Source: Bacteroidota bacterium (GTDB lineage Bacteria > Bacteroidota > Bacteroidia > UBA8524). From it: a stretch of DNA of 64,000 nucleotides. The position numbers and the translations under genes were made by a program. Location: the NCBI GenBank assembly GCA_016124735.1, contig WGMZ01000002.1, positions 46,650 to 110,649 on the forward strand, given 5' to 3'. The notes beneath the pieces were generated by a model that saw only the letters and a list, made by a program, of their open reading frames with translations, did no database searches and was not told the DNA's origin. Shown here in pieces: positions 33,402-42,679 of this stretch (position 1 is its first letter; every line of letters starts with the position of its first letter).

Positions 33402-35153
33402 ATGTACCGGAGTCATCATTGCGGAGAATTAAGAATGGAACATGTTGGGCAGGTGGTTACCCTCAGCGGATGGGTGCAACGCTCCCGCGATATGGGTGGA
33501 CTGACCTTTCTCGATCTTCGGGATCGTTACGGCATCACCCAATTGTCTTTCAATCTATCTGTCAATGAAACGCTTTGCCTCGAAGCCAGAAAGCTGGGCC
33601 GTGAATATGTGATTCAGGCAAGCGGACGGGTTAAGGAACGCGAAAGCAAAAATGCCAAAATTCCGACCGGCGACATCGAAATCGAAGTACAGGAAATCAA
33701 AATTCTGAATGCGGCGCAGACGCCTCCTTTTACCATCGAAGAAAATACCGATGGAGGAGATGAGCTGCGGATGAAATACCGTTACCTCGACCTGCGTCGT
33801 GAAACCGTTAGAAAGAAACTGGAACTGCGCCATACCCTGGCCAAACATACCCGCCGCTACCTCGACGAGCAGGCATTCATGGAGGTGGAAACACCGGTAT
33901 TGATCAAATCGACTCCGGAAGGAGCGCGCGACTTCATCGTTCCCTCTCGTCTGAACCCAGGCGAGTTTTACGCTTTACCCCAATCTCCGCAGACCTTCAA
34001 ACAGCTTTTGATGGTATCCGGTTTCGACCGCTACTACCAAATTGTAAAATGCTTCCGCGATGAAGACCTGCGTGCCGACCGTCAGCCGGAATTCACGCAG
34101 ATCGACTGCGAGATGAGCTTTGTGGAACGCGAAGACATTCTCAATACCTTTGAGGGCCTTACCAAGTATCTTTTCAAGGAAATCAAGGGAGTTGACCTGC
34201 CGGATTTCCCAAGAATGAGCTACGACGAAGCGATGAGCCGCTACGGCATCGACAAACCGGATACCCGTTTCGGAATGGAGATAAACGAGCTCAACGGACT
34301 TATCGCAGGAACCGAGTTCGTAGTTTTTAAATCCGTGATCGACGAAGGCGGACTGATAGGTGGTATCTGTGCCGAAGGCTGTGCCGATTATACCCGCAAG
34401 CAGCTCGACGAACTTACCGAATGGGTGAAAGACCCGAAACGTGGCATGAAAGGCCTGGTTTACGTGAAATGGTCTGCTGAAGGAATTAAGTCATCGGTCG
34501 ATAAATTCTTTACTCCCGACCAGCTGAAATCCTGGATGGAAGCGGCCGGAGGCAAAGAAGGCGATTTGCTTTTGGTCCTTGCAGGAGACAAAGACAAGAC
34601 ACAAAAAGCCTTGGGAGAACTTCGCCTGGAAATGGGCAAGCGCCTCGGACTTCGCGAGGGAAATAGCTACAATCCTCTTTGGGTCATTGATTTTCCTTTG
34701 GTAGAATACAACGAAGATGATGGACGTTTCTACGCGATGCATCACCCCTTCACGTCTCCAAACCCGGAAGACCTTCATCTGATGGAGAGTGACCCTGCAG
34801 CCATTCGGGCCAATGCCTACGATTTGGTGATCAACGGGGTGGAAATAGGCGGAGGCTCCATCCGTATCCACGACCGCGCCATCCAGCAAAAGATGTTCGA
34901 TCTCCTGGGCTTTACCAAGGAAGAGGCACAAGAACAATTTGGCTTCCTGATGAATGCCTTCGAATACGGTGCGCCGCCACATGGAGGCATTGCCTTCGGC
35001 TTCGACCGCTTATGCGCCATGTTTGCCAATGTGGAAAGTATCCGCGACTTCATCGCCTTCCCAAAAAACAATGCCGGACGCGACGTAATGATCGACGCAC
35101 CCGGCATGGTAAGTCCGGCGCAATTGGATGAGCTTGGGTTGAAATCTATTTAA
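33402..35153 (+). CDS. aspS: Aspartate-tRNA ligase
   Basis: I start at the ATG at 33402 ([11 protein letters not shown]); the track start is a TTG three codons earlier. The 583-residue class II synthetase begins with the OB-fold anticodon-binding domain ([29 protein letters not shown]). Motif 2 is [23 protein letters not shown], the bacterial-type GAD insert lies in the middle, and motif 3 is [13 protein letters not shown] near the end. It charges tRNA-Asp. Length and insert are those of bacterial AspRS. The last eight bases overlap the convergent lipoprotein gene. TAATTTCG 31 bases upstream may be its -7 box, one mismatch from consensus. Confidence 0.96.
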   Translation: MYRSHHCGELRMEHVGQVVTLSGWVQRSRDMGGLTFLDLRDRYGITQLSFNLSVNETLCLEARKLGREYVIQASGRVKERESKNAKIPTGDIEIEVQEIKILNAAQTPPFTIEENTDGGDELRMKYRYLDLRRETVRKKLELRHTLAKHTRRYLDEQAFMEVETPVLIKSTPEGARDFIVPSRLNPGEFYALPQSPQTFKQLLMVSGFDRYYQIVKCFRDEDLRADRQPEFTQIDCEMSFVEREDILNTFEGLTKYLFKEIKGVDLPDFPRMSYDEAMSRYGIDKPDTRFGMEINELNGLIAGTEFVVFKSVIDEGGLIGGICAEGCADYTRKQLDELTEWVKDPKRGMKGLVYVKWSAEGIKSSVDKFFTPDQLKSWMEAAGGKEGDLLLVLAGDKDKTQKALGELRLEMGKRLGLREGNSYNPLWVIDFPLVEYNEDDGRFYAMHHPFTSPNPEDLHLMESDPAAIRANAYDLVINGVEIGGGSIRIHDRAIQQKMFDLLGFTKEEAQEQFGFLMNAFEYGAPPHGGIAFGFDRLCAMFANVESIRDFIAFPKNNAGRDVMIDAPGMVSPAQLDELGLKSI

Positions 35154-36102
35154 GCGCAGCCATGCGTGCTTTCCAGTCTGACTCGGAAATTTTTTCGAGC
35201 TTTGGAAGCTGAATTTCTTCGTTGTCGCCAATGGTATGTACGGTATCGTACCAGTAGAGATAGCCTTCATCATCTATTCCATATACAACCATTTTAACTT
35301 CTTGTCCCTTGGGCACATCGTAATGGGAACCGGTATAGAATTCTCCGGGAGTAGAAGTGCCGGGGAGATAGGAGCAAATGCGCTTGGCGGTGAAAATCAA
35401 ATGGACATGCATGTCCAAGGAAACTTGCGAGGGATCAGCAAGGGCTTTCATCTCTGTTCTGTCAGGGAAGTTTCCTAAACCGTCCAGATTGCAATAAGTG
35501 AAAGAATCGAGGTAGATGACATTATTTCCTCGCGATGAATCCCTTTGAAGGAGCCAGTCGTTTCTTTGTGCCCATTTCGTACTCCCATCGGGGTCTTTGA
35601 CACCCATGTAGGGTGCCATTCCGTTTTCGGTATTGGAAAACTGCACTCCATAACGGTATCCGTCTTTGATGCGCAGTGTTTTACCGTTTTGAGTAACTTC
35701 CAGCTTGAACATTCCGCCGGAATAGAGCAATTCTCCTTTGTCGGTTAGCGTTTGAACATTGGCTTTGATCATGTCTTCGGCCGTATAGAATTCCTGCAGA
35801 TGAAAAGTAACTTCACCAGTAATATCATTTCCGTCCAAATCGACTAAACTTCCAGGGTAGATCATAATAAGAGCACCGGATTTCGTTGGCAGATTGATGG
35901 CCTTTGAGGCATCGCCTTTCAGGGTTTCGCTGGATCCGGGATTGGCTGCGAAATAGTCGGCGATAGATTTTTGTGAAACCGGTTGTATGTCGCCGGAATT
36001 CTTATTTGATTTTTGAACCACATTGGGGCTTTCCTGAAGCTTGGAGCAGGCTGCGATGGATAATCCAAACCCAATGGCAGCAATAAGCGCTATTTTTTTC
36101 AT
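35146..36102 (-). CDS. Exported lipoprotein of unknown function
   Basis: The 318-residue protein has a lipoprotein signal ([19 protein letters not shown]). A beta-rich domain follows ([39 protein letters not shown], then [24 protein letters not shown]). This segment is widespread at the N-terminus of large Bacteroidota surface proteins. The second half ([10 protein letters not shown] to [15 protein letters not shown]) is not recognised. It is probably anchored in a membrane facing the periplasm or the outside. It stands alone between aspS (convergent, overlapping by eight bases) and the divergent MFS gene. Confidence 0.7.
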   Translation of the reverse strand: MKKIALIAAIGFGLSIAACSKLQESPNVVQKSNKNSGDIQPVSQKSIADYFAANPGSSETLKGDASKAINLPTKSGALIMIYPGSLVDLDGNDITGEVTFHLQEFYTAEDMIKANVQTLTDKGELLYSGGMFKLEVTQNGKTLRIKDGYRYGVQFSNTENGMAPYMGVKDPDGSTKWAQRNDWLLQRDSSRGNNVIYLDSFTYCNLDGLGNFPDRTEMKALADPSQVSLDMHVHLIFTAKRICSYLPGTSTPGEFYTGSHYDVPKGQEVKMVVYGIDDEGYLYWYDTVHTIGDNEEIQLPKLEKISESDWKARMAALK

Positions 36103-36177
36103 AAGCAGTTTAATTCGAGATCGATTGGATTAGTATGTAGATTGAAAATGAATAAGGGTTGCTTCCATTCGTCGATT

Positions 36178-36206
36178 GCCGGAACCGAAAGGCTGATGTA
36201 TTTTTG
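36178..36206 (+). promoter_or_regulatory. Promoter of the MFS-hydrolase unit
   Basis: TATTTTTG (36199-36206) matches TAnnTTTG exactly, with a TTG about 18 bases upstream. The start codon of the MFS gene follows eight bases after the -7 box, so the transcript is nearly leaderless. Confidence 0.6.
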
Positions 36207-36214
36207 CAGCGCGA

Positions 36215-37384
36215 ATGAATAATACTGCTCGGATACTGGTCATTTGGCTTACAGTTTTTATTGACCTGATTGGTTTTGGAATCATCATCCCGGTACTTCC
36301 TGATTTGGCAGTAAATCTTGGTGGAAGTGAGCAGTCTATCGCTGTGGCGGCTCTTTATCCCTTGATGAATTTCTTTTTTGCCCCCTTTTGGGGCAGGTTG
36401 AGCGATCGCTATGGCCGCCGCCCTATTATTTTGATAAGCGTACTGATCACCGCCATTTCACAATTCTGGTTTGCTTTTATCACTGCATTTTGGATGCTGG
36501 CTATTCAGCGCTCCATTGCAGGAATTGGCTCCGCCAATATTTCTGCAGCCAACGCCTATATGGCGGATATTTCTACCAAAGAAAACCGCGCCAAAAATAT
36601 GGGCTTGATTGGTGCAGCCTTCGGACTGGGATTCATATTTGGTCCCCTGATTGGTGGCTTTGTTATGCATAAGTATGGCATCTTTGGTGTCGGAATGGTA
36701 TCGGGAGGGTTCAGTGTATTGAACCTGATTCTGGCTTTCATCTTTCTGGGCGAATCGCTCAAAGAAAAGAACAAAGAGGTATCGGGTGGATTCAATCCAA
36801 TCGTACCGCTAATCAAGGCAATGAAGAACCGGGCAGTCGGAAGTTTGTTCTTTATCAATCTTCTGTTTATTGCAGCATTTGCCCTGATGCAGGTTACCGT
36901 TGCGCTCCTATGGGAAGAGCATTTCGATCTCAATAAAAAGGAGGTGGGGATGATGTTTGGTTTCCTTGGCCTCACAACGGCAATTGTGCAGTCAGGGCTT
37001 GTAGGCAGATTGAATAAGCGAATGGGGGAGAAACGTTTGTTGAAGATGGGATTGGCCATCATGGGGATCTCTCTTGCCACCTTGCCGCTCACTTCATCCA
37101 TCTATCTTGAATTACTCATCATCTCGGGAATTTCCTTTGCATACGGCTGCATCTCACCCAGTGTTTTGTCCTTGCTTTCCGGACAAGTGAGTGCGCGGGA
37201 ACAAGGCAATGTGATGGGACTCAATCAATCCATGGGTTCTTTAGGACGGGTATTGGGCCCAATCCTGGGCGGGGTTCTTTATGCCTGGGATTTCAGAGCG
37301 CCCTATCTGGGTTCCGGACTCATTCTTTTGTTTGCTCTCTGGTTCACTTTTGATATCTTACGTAAGAATATCATCAAGGAATGA
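36215..37384 (+). CDS. MFS drug-exporter-type transporter (TetA-like)
   Basis: The 389-residue protein has twelve predicted membrane helices. It opens with ILVIWLTVFIDLIGFGIIIPVLPDLA, which carries the drug:H+ antiporter-1 pattern. The MFS motif A GRLSDRYGRRPIILIS follows helix 2, and FGLGFIFGPLIGG in helix 5 is the antiporter motif C. These together indicate an inner-membrane efflux pump of the TetA group. No TetR regulator is adjacent, so a resistance role is not shown. Its stop overlaps the next start (ATGA), linking it to a small alpha/beta hydrolase. Confidence 0.88.
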   Translation: MNNTARILVIWLTVFIDLIGFGIIIPVLPDLAVNLGGSEQSIAVAALYPLMNFFFAPFWGRLSDRYGRRPIILISVLITAISQFWFAFITAFWMLAIQRSIAGIGSANISAANAYMADISTKENRAKNMGLIGAAFGLGFIFGPLIGGFVMHKYGIFGVGMVSGGFSVLNLILAFIFLGESLKEKNKEVSGGFNPIVPLIKAMKNRAVGSLFFINLLFIAAFALMQVTVALLWEEHFDLNKKEVGMMFGFLGLTTAIVQSGLVGRLNKRMGEKRLLKMGLAIMGISLATLPLTSSIYLELLIISGISFAYGCISPSVLSLLSGQVSAREQGNVMGLNQSMGSLGRVLGPILGGVLYAWDFRAPYLGSGLILLFALWFTFDILRKNIIKE

Positions 37385-38064
37385 GACATTTACTTTTTCT
37401 TCATGGTGCCATGGGGGCACAATCGGAATTCAACAGCCTGATGGAGAAGCTGGGCAAGGAATATCAATGTCACAGTCTGGATTTCTATGGCCACGGACAA
37501 AGCTCTTTTGGGGCGCAATTTGGAATCGATGTTTTTGCCGAGCAGACCATGGAATATATAAGACAGTATGATATCAAGGGCTGTGATGTCTTTGGATATT
37601 CCATGGGCGGATATGTTGCATTATTCCTCGAACAGGCAAATCCAGGCACCTTTCGCTCGATTATGACTTTGGGCACCAAACTGCAATGGACCCAGGAAGG
37701 CAGTGAAAAGGAGGCGTCCCGACTGAACCCCGAAGTTATGGAGGAGAAAGTTCCTGAATACGTTGATAGCTTAAAAAAGCTTCATGGTGATAAATGGAAA
37801 GAGCTCTGCATTCAAACGGCAAACATGATGCGCTACCTTGGAAACATGCCGTTGGTTACGCTGGAAACCCTTGCCGATATCCGTATTCCCGTGCGACTTG
37901 GTATTGGTGATTTGGATCGGATGGTGACACTCGACGAAACCGTTGCTGCATTTCGTGTTTTGAGAAAAGGAAGCTTTCTTGTGATGCCAACTACTCCGCA
38001 TCCCCTGGCCCAGGTCAACAAGGACCGGCTGGCCTACAAGATTGAAAAGTTTCTCGAAACTTAA
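37381..38064 (+). CDS. Alpha/beta-hydrolase
   Basis: The 227-residue protein has an alpha/beta-hydrolase fold. The oxyanion segment is LLFLHGAMGAQSEF, DFYGHGQSS follows strand 4, the nucleophile elbow is GYSMGGYVALFLE (Ser about 78), the acid is in GIGDLDRMV, and the catalytic His is in TTPHPLAQV near the end. It should cleave an ester, thioester or related bond in the cytoplasm. Its ATG overlaps the stop of the MFS transporter, so the pair is co-translated, and the SDR gene follows 30 bases later. Substrate unknown. Confidence 0.85.
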   Translation: MRHLLFLHGAMGAQSEFNSLMEKLGKEYQCHSLDFYGHGQSSFGAQFGIDVFAEQTMEYIRQYDIKGCDVFGYSMGGYVALFLEQANPGTFRSIMTLGTKLQWTQEGSEKEASRLNPEVMEEKVPEYVDSLKKLHGDKWKELCIQTANMMRYLGNMPLVTLETLADIRIPVRLGIGDLDRMVTLDETVAAFRVLRKGSFLVMPTTPHPLAQVNKDRLAYKIEKFLET

Positions 38065-38094
38065 ACCTTTCTGGAATTCGTAGGTTAATTCTTC

Positions 38095-38772
38095 ATGCAA
38101 AAAGTATTAATCGTTGGAGCCAGCTCCGGGATTGGAGCGTCTCTGTTGGATATACTCCGGGAGGATACCGAAATATTCAGTTTATCCAGAAACGTCCCCT
38201 CCTTAGAATTCTTTTCAGGCAAACATTTCACCCATGATATTATGTCAGATGAGCCACTTCCGGTGATTGAAAAACTCGATGCCCTTGTATATTGTCCTGG
38301 CAGTATCACGTTAAAACCATTTCATCGTTTCAAGATGGATGATTTCAGAACTGATTGGGAATTGAATTTTGCCGGGGCTGTGAAGGTGCTTCAAGCCTAT
38401 TACCCGGCTTTGAAAAAATCTGCTGCACCTTCTGTCCTTTTATTCAGCACCGTGGCTGTTGCCAAAGGAATGCCTTTTCATTCCTCAATAGCGGCATCGA
38501 AGGCTGCAGTGGAAGGGTTGGTGAAATCGCTGGCTGCAGAATGGGCGCCACTTATTCGGGTCAATGCCATTGCGCCCTCATTAACAAATACTAGATTAGC
38601 AGAAGGACTGTTGAACACCGAGGCAAAAATTCAGTCATCCAAAGAAAGGAACCCGCTAAAAAAAATCGGGGAGCCCCGGGATATTGCCTCGATGGCCGCT
38701 TACCTGATAAGTAATGAGGCCGGGTGGATTACAGGGCAAACGATACATATCGATGGAGGAATGAGTAGCTGA
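38095..38772 (+). CDS. Short-chain dehydrogenase/reductase
   Basis: The 225-residue protein is a classical SDR: cofactor loop VLIVGASSGIGASLL (TGxxxGIG variant), a VYCPGSI segment in place of NNAG, catalytic Ser in LLFSTVAVAKGM, and a C-terminal GQTIHIDGGMSS. In the usual YxxxK position it reads HSSIAASKAAVEGL: the Lys is there but the Tyr is replaced by Ser-Ile (SSIAASK), so the catalytic tetrad is incomplete. It may be a weak or altered reductase. Its TGA stop overlaps the next ATG by one base, so the two are coupled. Confidence 0.85.
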   Translation: MQKVLIVGASSGIGASLLDILREDTEIFSLSRNVPSLEFFSGKHFTHDIMSDEPLPVIEKLDALVYCPGSITLKPFHRFKMDDFRTDWELNFAGAVKVLQAYYPALKKSAAPSVLLFSTVAVAKGMPFHSSIAASKAAVEGLVKSLAAEWAPLIRVNAIAPSLTNTRLAEGLLNTEAKIQSSKERNPLKKIGEPRDIASMAAYLISNEAGWITGQTIHIDGGMSS

Positions 38773-39326
38773 TGTTTATTGGAGCTGACTACGGAAGTAA
38801 ACGAGCCGGAACCACGGCCATTGCCTATTATGATGAAAATGAGGTACACGTCCTTCAAAGCATCAAAGGGGAAGATGCCGATAAATTCATACGCAATTAT
38901 CTCAAGGCACTGAATGCAGATTTTTTGTTTCTTGATGCTCCTCTCAGCATACCCGGGGGATTGACAAATAATACGGATGAGGTGTTTTATCGTCAGGCAG
39001 ACCGACAACTGCAGGCGATGTCTCCCATGTTTCTGGGCGGACTCACTTCCCGCGCGATTCTCTTGAAAAAGCAACTAAAGAAAAATGGGGCACGTGTTTA
39101 TGAAGTATATCCAAAGGCCCTGGTCAAAGAGCTAATGCTGGAGAAGCATTACAAAAAAGACCTGGAGGAGTTTCAAAAGGCGTTGCAGGAATTTTGTCCT
39201 CCATTACCGGAGCTGCGCAACTGGCATCAGGCAGATGCCTGCCTTGCGTGGCTATCGGGTTTTCGTTTTACCCAGGGTGATGCGAACACATATGGTAATG
39301 AGGATGAAGGGGTTGTTTACGTGTGA
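38772..39326 (+). CDS. DUF429-like predicted nuclease-fold protein
   Basis: The 184-residue protein opens MFIGADYGSKRAGTTAIAYYDENEV, an RNase H-like strand with Asp, then FLFLDAPLSIP with a second Asp, and ends NWHQADACLAWLSGFRF with a third acidic residue in an H-x-x-D-A motif. This order fits DUF429 and related RNase H-fold proteins of unknown role. It is translationally coupled to the SDR gene (ATG overlapping TGA). The family call is moderate because the protein is shorter than typical DUF429 members. It ends just before a perfect palindrome that separates it from the convergent E1 gene. Confidence 0.65.
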   Translation: MFIGADYGSKRAGTTAIAYYDENEVHVLQSIKGEDADKFIRNYLKALNADFLFLDAPLSIPGGLTNNTDEVFYRQADRQLQAMSPMFLGGLTSRAILLKKQLKKNGARVYEVYPKALVKELMLEKHYKKDLEEFQKALQEFCPPLPELRNWHQADACLAWLSGFRFTQGDANTYGNEDEGVVYV

Positions 39327-39344
39327 ATATAAAAACACCCCCAA

Positions 39345-39362
39345 CCCCCTCTTAAGAGGGGG
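39345..39362. repeat. Perfect 18-bp palindrome between convergent genes
   Basis: CCCCCTCTTAAGAGGGGG is a perfect palindrome, preceded by AAAAACACCCCCAA and followed by a second C-rich/G-rich pair (GCCCCTTCACAGGGGGGC). It may act as a two-way terminator for the DUF429-like and E1 genes, or belong to a dispersed intergenic repeat of this genome. Confidence 0.55.
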
Positions 39363-39448
39363 CTCAACAAGTTTTGAATTAGAATGCCCCTTCACAGGGG
39401 GGCGTGTTATACTGCTGCGAGCAGTCAACGAAACGAATAAATCTATCG

Positions 39449-41851
39449 TCAAATAAAAGCCGGGAATCTGCTCGGATCGCTTTCTCGCATCAGAGAATAA
39501 ACGTCCGCGAAAACTTCTTCAGCGCTGGGCTTGGAGAAGAAATCACCATCGGTGCCGTAAGCTGGGCGATGGGCTTTTGAAGTGATGGTGCGTGGCTCGG
39601 AATCCAGATGGAAATAGCCTTTTTGAGTTTCCAAAACCTGCTGCATCATGAAGCTGGTAGCGCCACCCGGAACATCTTCATCCAGAAAGACAATGCGATT
39701 TGTTTTCTTCAATGACTCCACTATCTGGTGGTTGATATCGAATGGTAAAAGACTTTGTACATCCACCAGTTCTACGCTGATTCCCACTTCTTCCAACTGA
39801 GCGATTGCTTCCTGAGCAATCCGAACACAGGAACCATAAGTTACCAGTGTTACATCGGATCCTTCCTGAAGCACTTCCGGAACACCCAAGGGCACCGTAA
39901 ATTCTCCAATATTATCCGGCATCGTTTCTTTCAGGCGGTAACCATTCAGGCATTCAACAACGAGAGCCGGTTCATCACTTTGTAACAAAGTGTTGTAGAA
40001 GCCAGCCGCTTGCGTCATGTTTCTTGGAACCAATACGTGCATGCCGCGAACGGCATGAATAATCATTCCCATTGGGGATCCGGAGTGCCAGATTCCCTCC
40101 AGACGGTGCCCGCGAGTCCGGATAATAACCGGTGCTTTTTGTCCGCCTTTGGTACGATACTGCAGGGTAGCGATATCATCACTCATGATTTGAATGGCGT
40201 ACAAGAGATAATCCAGGTATTGAATTTCAGCAATTGGGCGCAGTCCGCGCATGGCAGTGCCAATTCCTTCACCAACAATGGTCAATTCGCGAATACCTTT
40301 GTCGGTAACACGCAATTCGCCATATTTCTCCTGCAATCCGGCAAATCCTTGATTCACATCGCCAATTTTACCCACGTCTTCACCGAAGGCAAAAACCCGG
40401 GGATCTCTTGCCAACGCATGATCAAAGCATGCTTGCACTACTTCGCGACCATCCACGCTTGGACTGTCGGAAGAGAATTTAGCCGGAACCACTGGAACAC
40501 TTAAGGCGTTGGAGGTGGATTCACTATATAAAGTTGAGCTGTAGCGCTCAAAGTTAATTTCATAGAAGTTGCGGCGGTAATTCACCAGTGCCTCTCTGGC
40601 TGGGCCATTGGCATGCAAGGTCAAGCGCAATGCTTTATCAATGGCTACACCCAAATCTTTTCTTAGCGGTTCGCTATTGGAACGGAGGCTTTCGGCCATA
40701 TCGCTGATTGGAGCAATGCCTGATTCCTGTGAAAGCGTATCCAGAAGAGAAGCCACCTCGGCCAGATCGGATTTGATTCCACTTAAGAAGGATTCAAATG
40801 CTTCCTTCTTCATGGCATTCACCTCTTTTTTCCAGTCTTTTTCTAAAGCATCCAGCTCCTCCGGAGTAGTCATGGAATTGGCTTCCATCCATTTTCGCAT
40901 TTGCAGGATGCAATCGTATTCCTGTTCCCATTCCAGGCGCTCAGGTGATTTATATCTTTCGTGAGATCCGGAGGTAGAGTGCCCTTGCGGCTGGGTTACT
41001 TCTGTTACGTGAATCAGAACCGGGGTATGTCTTTCGCGGCTGATGGCAGCTGCTTCCTGATAAGTTTTTACCAGATCAGCATAATCCCAACCTTTGACAC
41101 GGAGAATTTCCATGCCTTTTCCATTTTCATCGGATTGGAATCCGCTGAGAATTTCGGAGATATTTTCTTTGGTTGTTTGGTATTTGGCCGGAACGGAAAT
41201 TCCATATCCATCATCCCAAACAGACATAACCAAAGGTACCTGCAATACCCCGGCGGCATTCATGGTTTCCCAAAAACCGCCTTCAGAGGTAGAGGCATTT
41301 CCAATGGTGCCAAAAGCCACTTCGTTTCCGTTCACGGAGAAGTCGGAGTAGCCATGTAAATCTTTGTTTTCGCGGTATAATTTCGAGGCAAGCGCCAGTC
41401 CTAACAAACGGGGCATTTGTCCGGCAGTCGGAGAAATATCTGCACTTGAATTGTATCGATCAGTTTGGGGTAGCCAGTCGCCATTATCATCTAATAAACG
41501 TGTCCCGAAGTGACCGTTCATAGAGCGACCGGCGGAACAAGGTTCGGCTTCAACAGATGGATGCGCATAGAGTTGCGCAAAAAAGGCTTTGATATTGCTC
41601 ATGCCCGTAGCGAACATGAAGGTTTGGTCGCGGTAATAACCTGAACGAAAATCCCCGTTTTTGAAGGCTTTGGCCATGGCGATCTGCGCCACTTCTTTTC
41701 CATCTCCAAAAATGCCAAACTTGGCTTTCCCCGTCAGTACTTCCTTTCTGCCAATCAAGCTGGCTTGTCGGCTTTGGAAGGCTATTTTATAATCGTTTAA
41801 TACTTCGGTTTTAAATTCTTCCAGGGTCAACTCTTTGCTCTGTGTGGACAT
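39449..41851 (-). CDS. 2-oxoacid dehydrogenase E1, fused alpha and beta subunits
   Basis: The 800-residue protein joins both E1 chains. The alpha part (about 1-420) has RSGYYRDQTFMFATG, the thiamine-diphosphate region GTIGNASTSEGGFWETMN, and VWDDGYGIS; TQPQGHSTSGSHERYKSPE is the phosphorylation-loop region. The beta part (about 455-800) has FAFGEDVGKIGDVNQGFAGL, ELTIVGEGIGTAMRGLRPIAEIQYLDY, GGQKAPVIIRT, and HSGSPMGMIIHAVRG. It decarboxylates a branched-chain or related 2-oxoacid and passes the acyl group to the E2 lipoyl. No E2 or E3 is adjacent. The fused form is usual in Bacteroidota. The preferred substrate is inferred only from family resemblance. Confidence 0.92.
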   Translation of the reverse strand: MSTQSKELTLEEFKTEVLNDYKIAFQSRQASLIGRKEVLTGKAKFGIFGDGKEVAQIAMAKAFKNGDFRSGYYRDQTFMFATGMSNIKAFFAQLYAHPSVEAEPCSAGRSMNGHFGTRLLDDNGDWLPQTDRYNSSADISPTAGQMPRLLGLALASKLYRENKDLHGYSDFSVNGNEVAFGTIGNASTSEGGFWETMNAAGVLQVPLVMSVWDDGYGISVPAKYQTTKENISEILSGFQSDENGKGMEILRVKGWDYADLVKTYQEAAAISRERHTPVLIHVTEVTQPQGHSTSGSHERYKSPERLEWEQEYDCILQMRKWMEANSMTTPEELDALEKDWKKEVNAMKKEAFESFLSGIKSDLAEVASLLDTLSQESGIAPISDMAESLRSNSEPLRKDLGVAIDKALRLTLHANGPAREALVNYRRNFYEINFERYSSTLYSESTSNALSVPVVPAKFSSDSPSVDGREVVQACFDHALARDPRVFAFGEDVGKIGDVNQGFAGLQEKYGELRVTDKGIRELTIVGEGIGTAMRGLRPIAEIQYLDYLLYAIQIMSDDIATLQYRTKGGQKAPVIIRTRGHRLEGIWHSGSPMGMIIHAVRGMHVLVPRNMTQAAGFYNTLLQSDEPALVVECLNGYRLKETMPDNIGEFTVPLGVPEVLQEGSDVTLVTYGSCVRIAQEAIAQLEEVGISVELVDVQSLLPFDINHQIVESLKKTNRIVFLDEDVPGGATSFMMQQVLETQKGYFHLDSEPRTITSKAHRPAYGTDGDFFSKPSAEEVFADVYSLMRESDPSRFPAFI

Positions 41852-41875
41852 TCTTACTCGCTTAAATCAAAAAAC

Positions 41876-42622
41876 TCATAGTTGCTGCAAATCCTGCAGC
41901 GCATTCATCAGGTCTGTGATGAGGGTATTGTCATCTTCGATGGCATTACCAACTACCACAATATCCGCACCGGCTCTCCAGGCTTCTACAGCCTGTGCCG
42001 TGGAGCGAATACCGCCTCCAACAATAATTGGAATCCGTACAGCCTCTCTTACTGAAGAAATCGTGCGGGCATTCACCGGTTGATTGGCACCGCTGCCGGC
42101 GTCCATATAGATCAGTTTCAAACCCAACATTTCTCCTGCCATTGCCGTGCACATGGCTATCTCTGCTTTGTCGGCAGGGATGGGCACGGTGCCACTAATG
42201 TAAGAAGCAGTGGTTACACGTCCTCCGTCTATCAGCATATAGCCTGTAGAAATCGCTTCAATTCCGCTTTTACGGATATAGGGAGCTGCTACCACATGCT
42301 TGCCAATAAGTAATTCGGGATTCCGGCCGGAAATAAGGCTCAACAAAAGGAGAGCATCTGCCCGGCCATCAATCTGCAATTCATCTCCGGGAAACAACAA
42401 AACAGGAATATCTGTCAGTTGTTTGATTCGTTCAATCGACTCCGCAATGGTTCCTGTACTTACTAAACTTCCCCCAAGGAAAATCAGGTCAACTCCGGAT
42501 TCATTGCAGCGACGAACACTTTCCTCCAGTCGGTCGACATGGTCAGGATCAATCAAAACTGCCAGCATTTTTTGGCCTGCCGACTGCTTATGAACCAGAG
42601 AATCGTATACAGATACGCGCAT
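41876..42622 (-). CDS. Geranylgeranylglyceryl/heptaprenylglyceryl phosphate synthase
   Basis: The 248-residue TIM barrel has the GGGPS/PcrB motifs: LAVLIDPDHVD at the first strand, LIFLGGSLVSTG, PVLLFPGDELQI, EAISTGYMLIDGG, LIYMDAGSGANQPVN, and PIIVGGGIRSTAQA for phosphate binding. It joins a polyprenyl diphosphate to sn-glycerol-1-phosphate, making an ether lipid precursor of the archaeal kind. Bacteroidota are among the few bacteria with group II GGGPS. The DNA shows no glycerol-1-phosphate dehydrogenase nearby. It lies 24 bases after the E1 gene start on the same strand, so it is upstream of E1 and probably in one unit. Confidence 0.92.
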   Translation of the reverse strand: MRVSVYDSLVHKQSAGQKMLAVLIDPDHVDRLEESVRRCNESGVDLIFLGGSLVSTGTIAESIERIKQLTDIPVLLFPGDELQIDGRADALLLLSLISGRNPELLIGKHVVAAPYIRKSGIEAISTGYMLIDGGRVTTASYISGTVPIPADKAEIAMCTAMAGEMLGLKLIYMDAGSGANQPVNARTISSVREAVRIPIIVGGGIRSTAQAVEAWRAGADIVVVGNAIEDDNTLITDLMNALQDLQQL

Positions 42623-42679
42623 TAGTAATTTTTTGCAAAGAAAAGGAAAATATAGGAACTCCCCGTGAAAACTCCTGCG

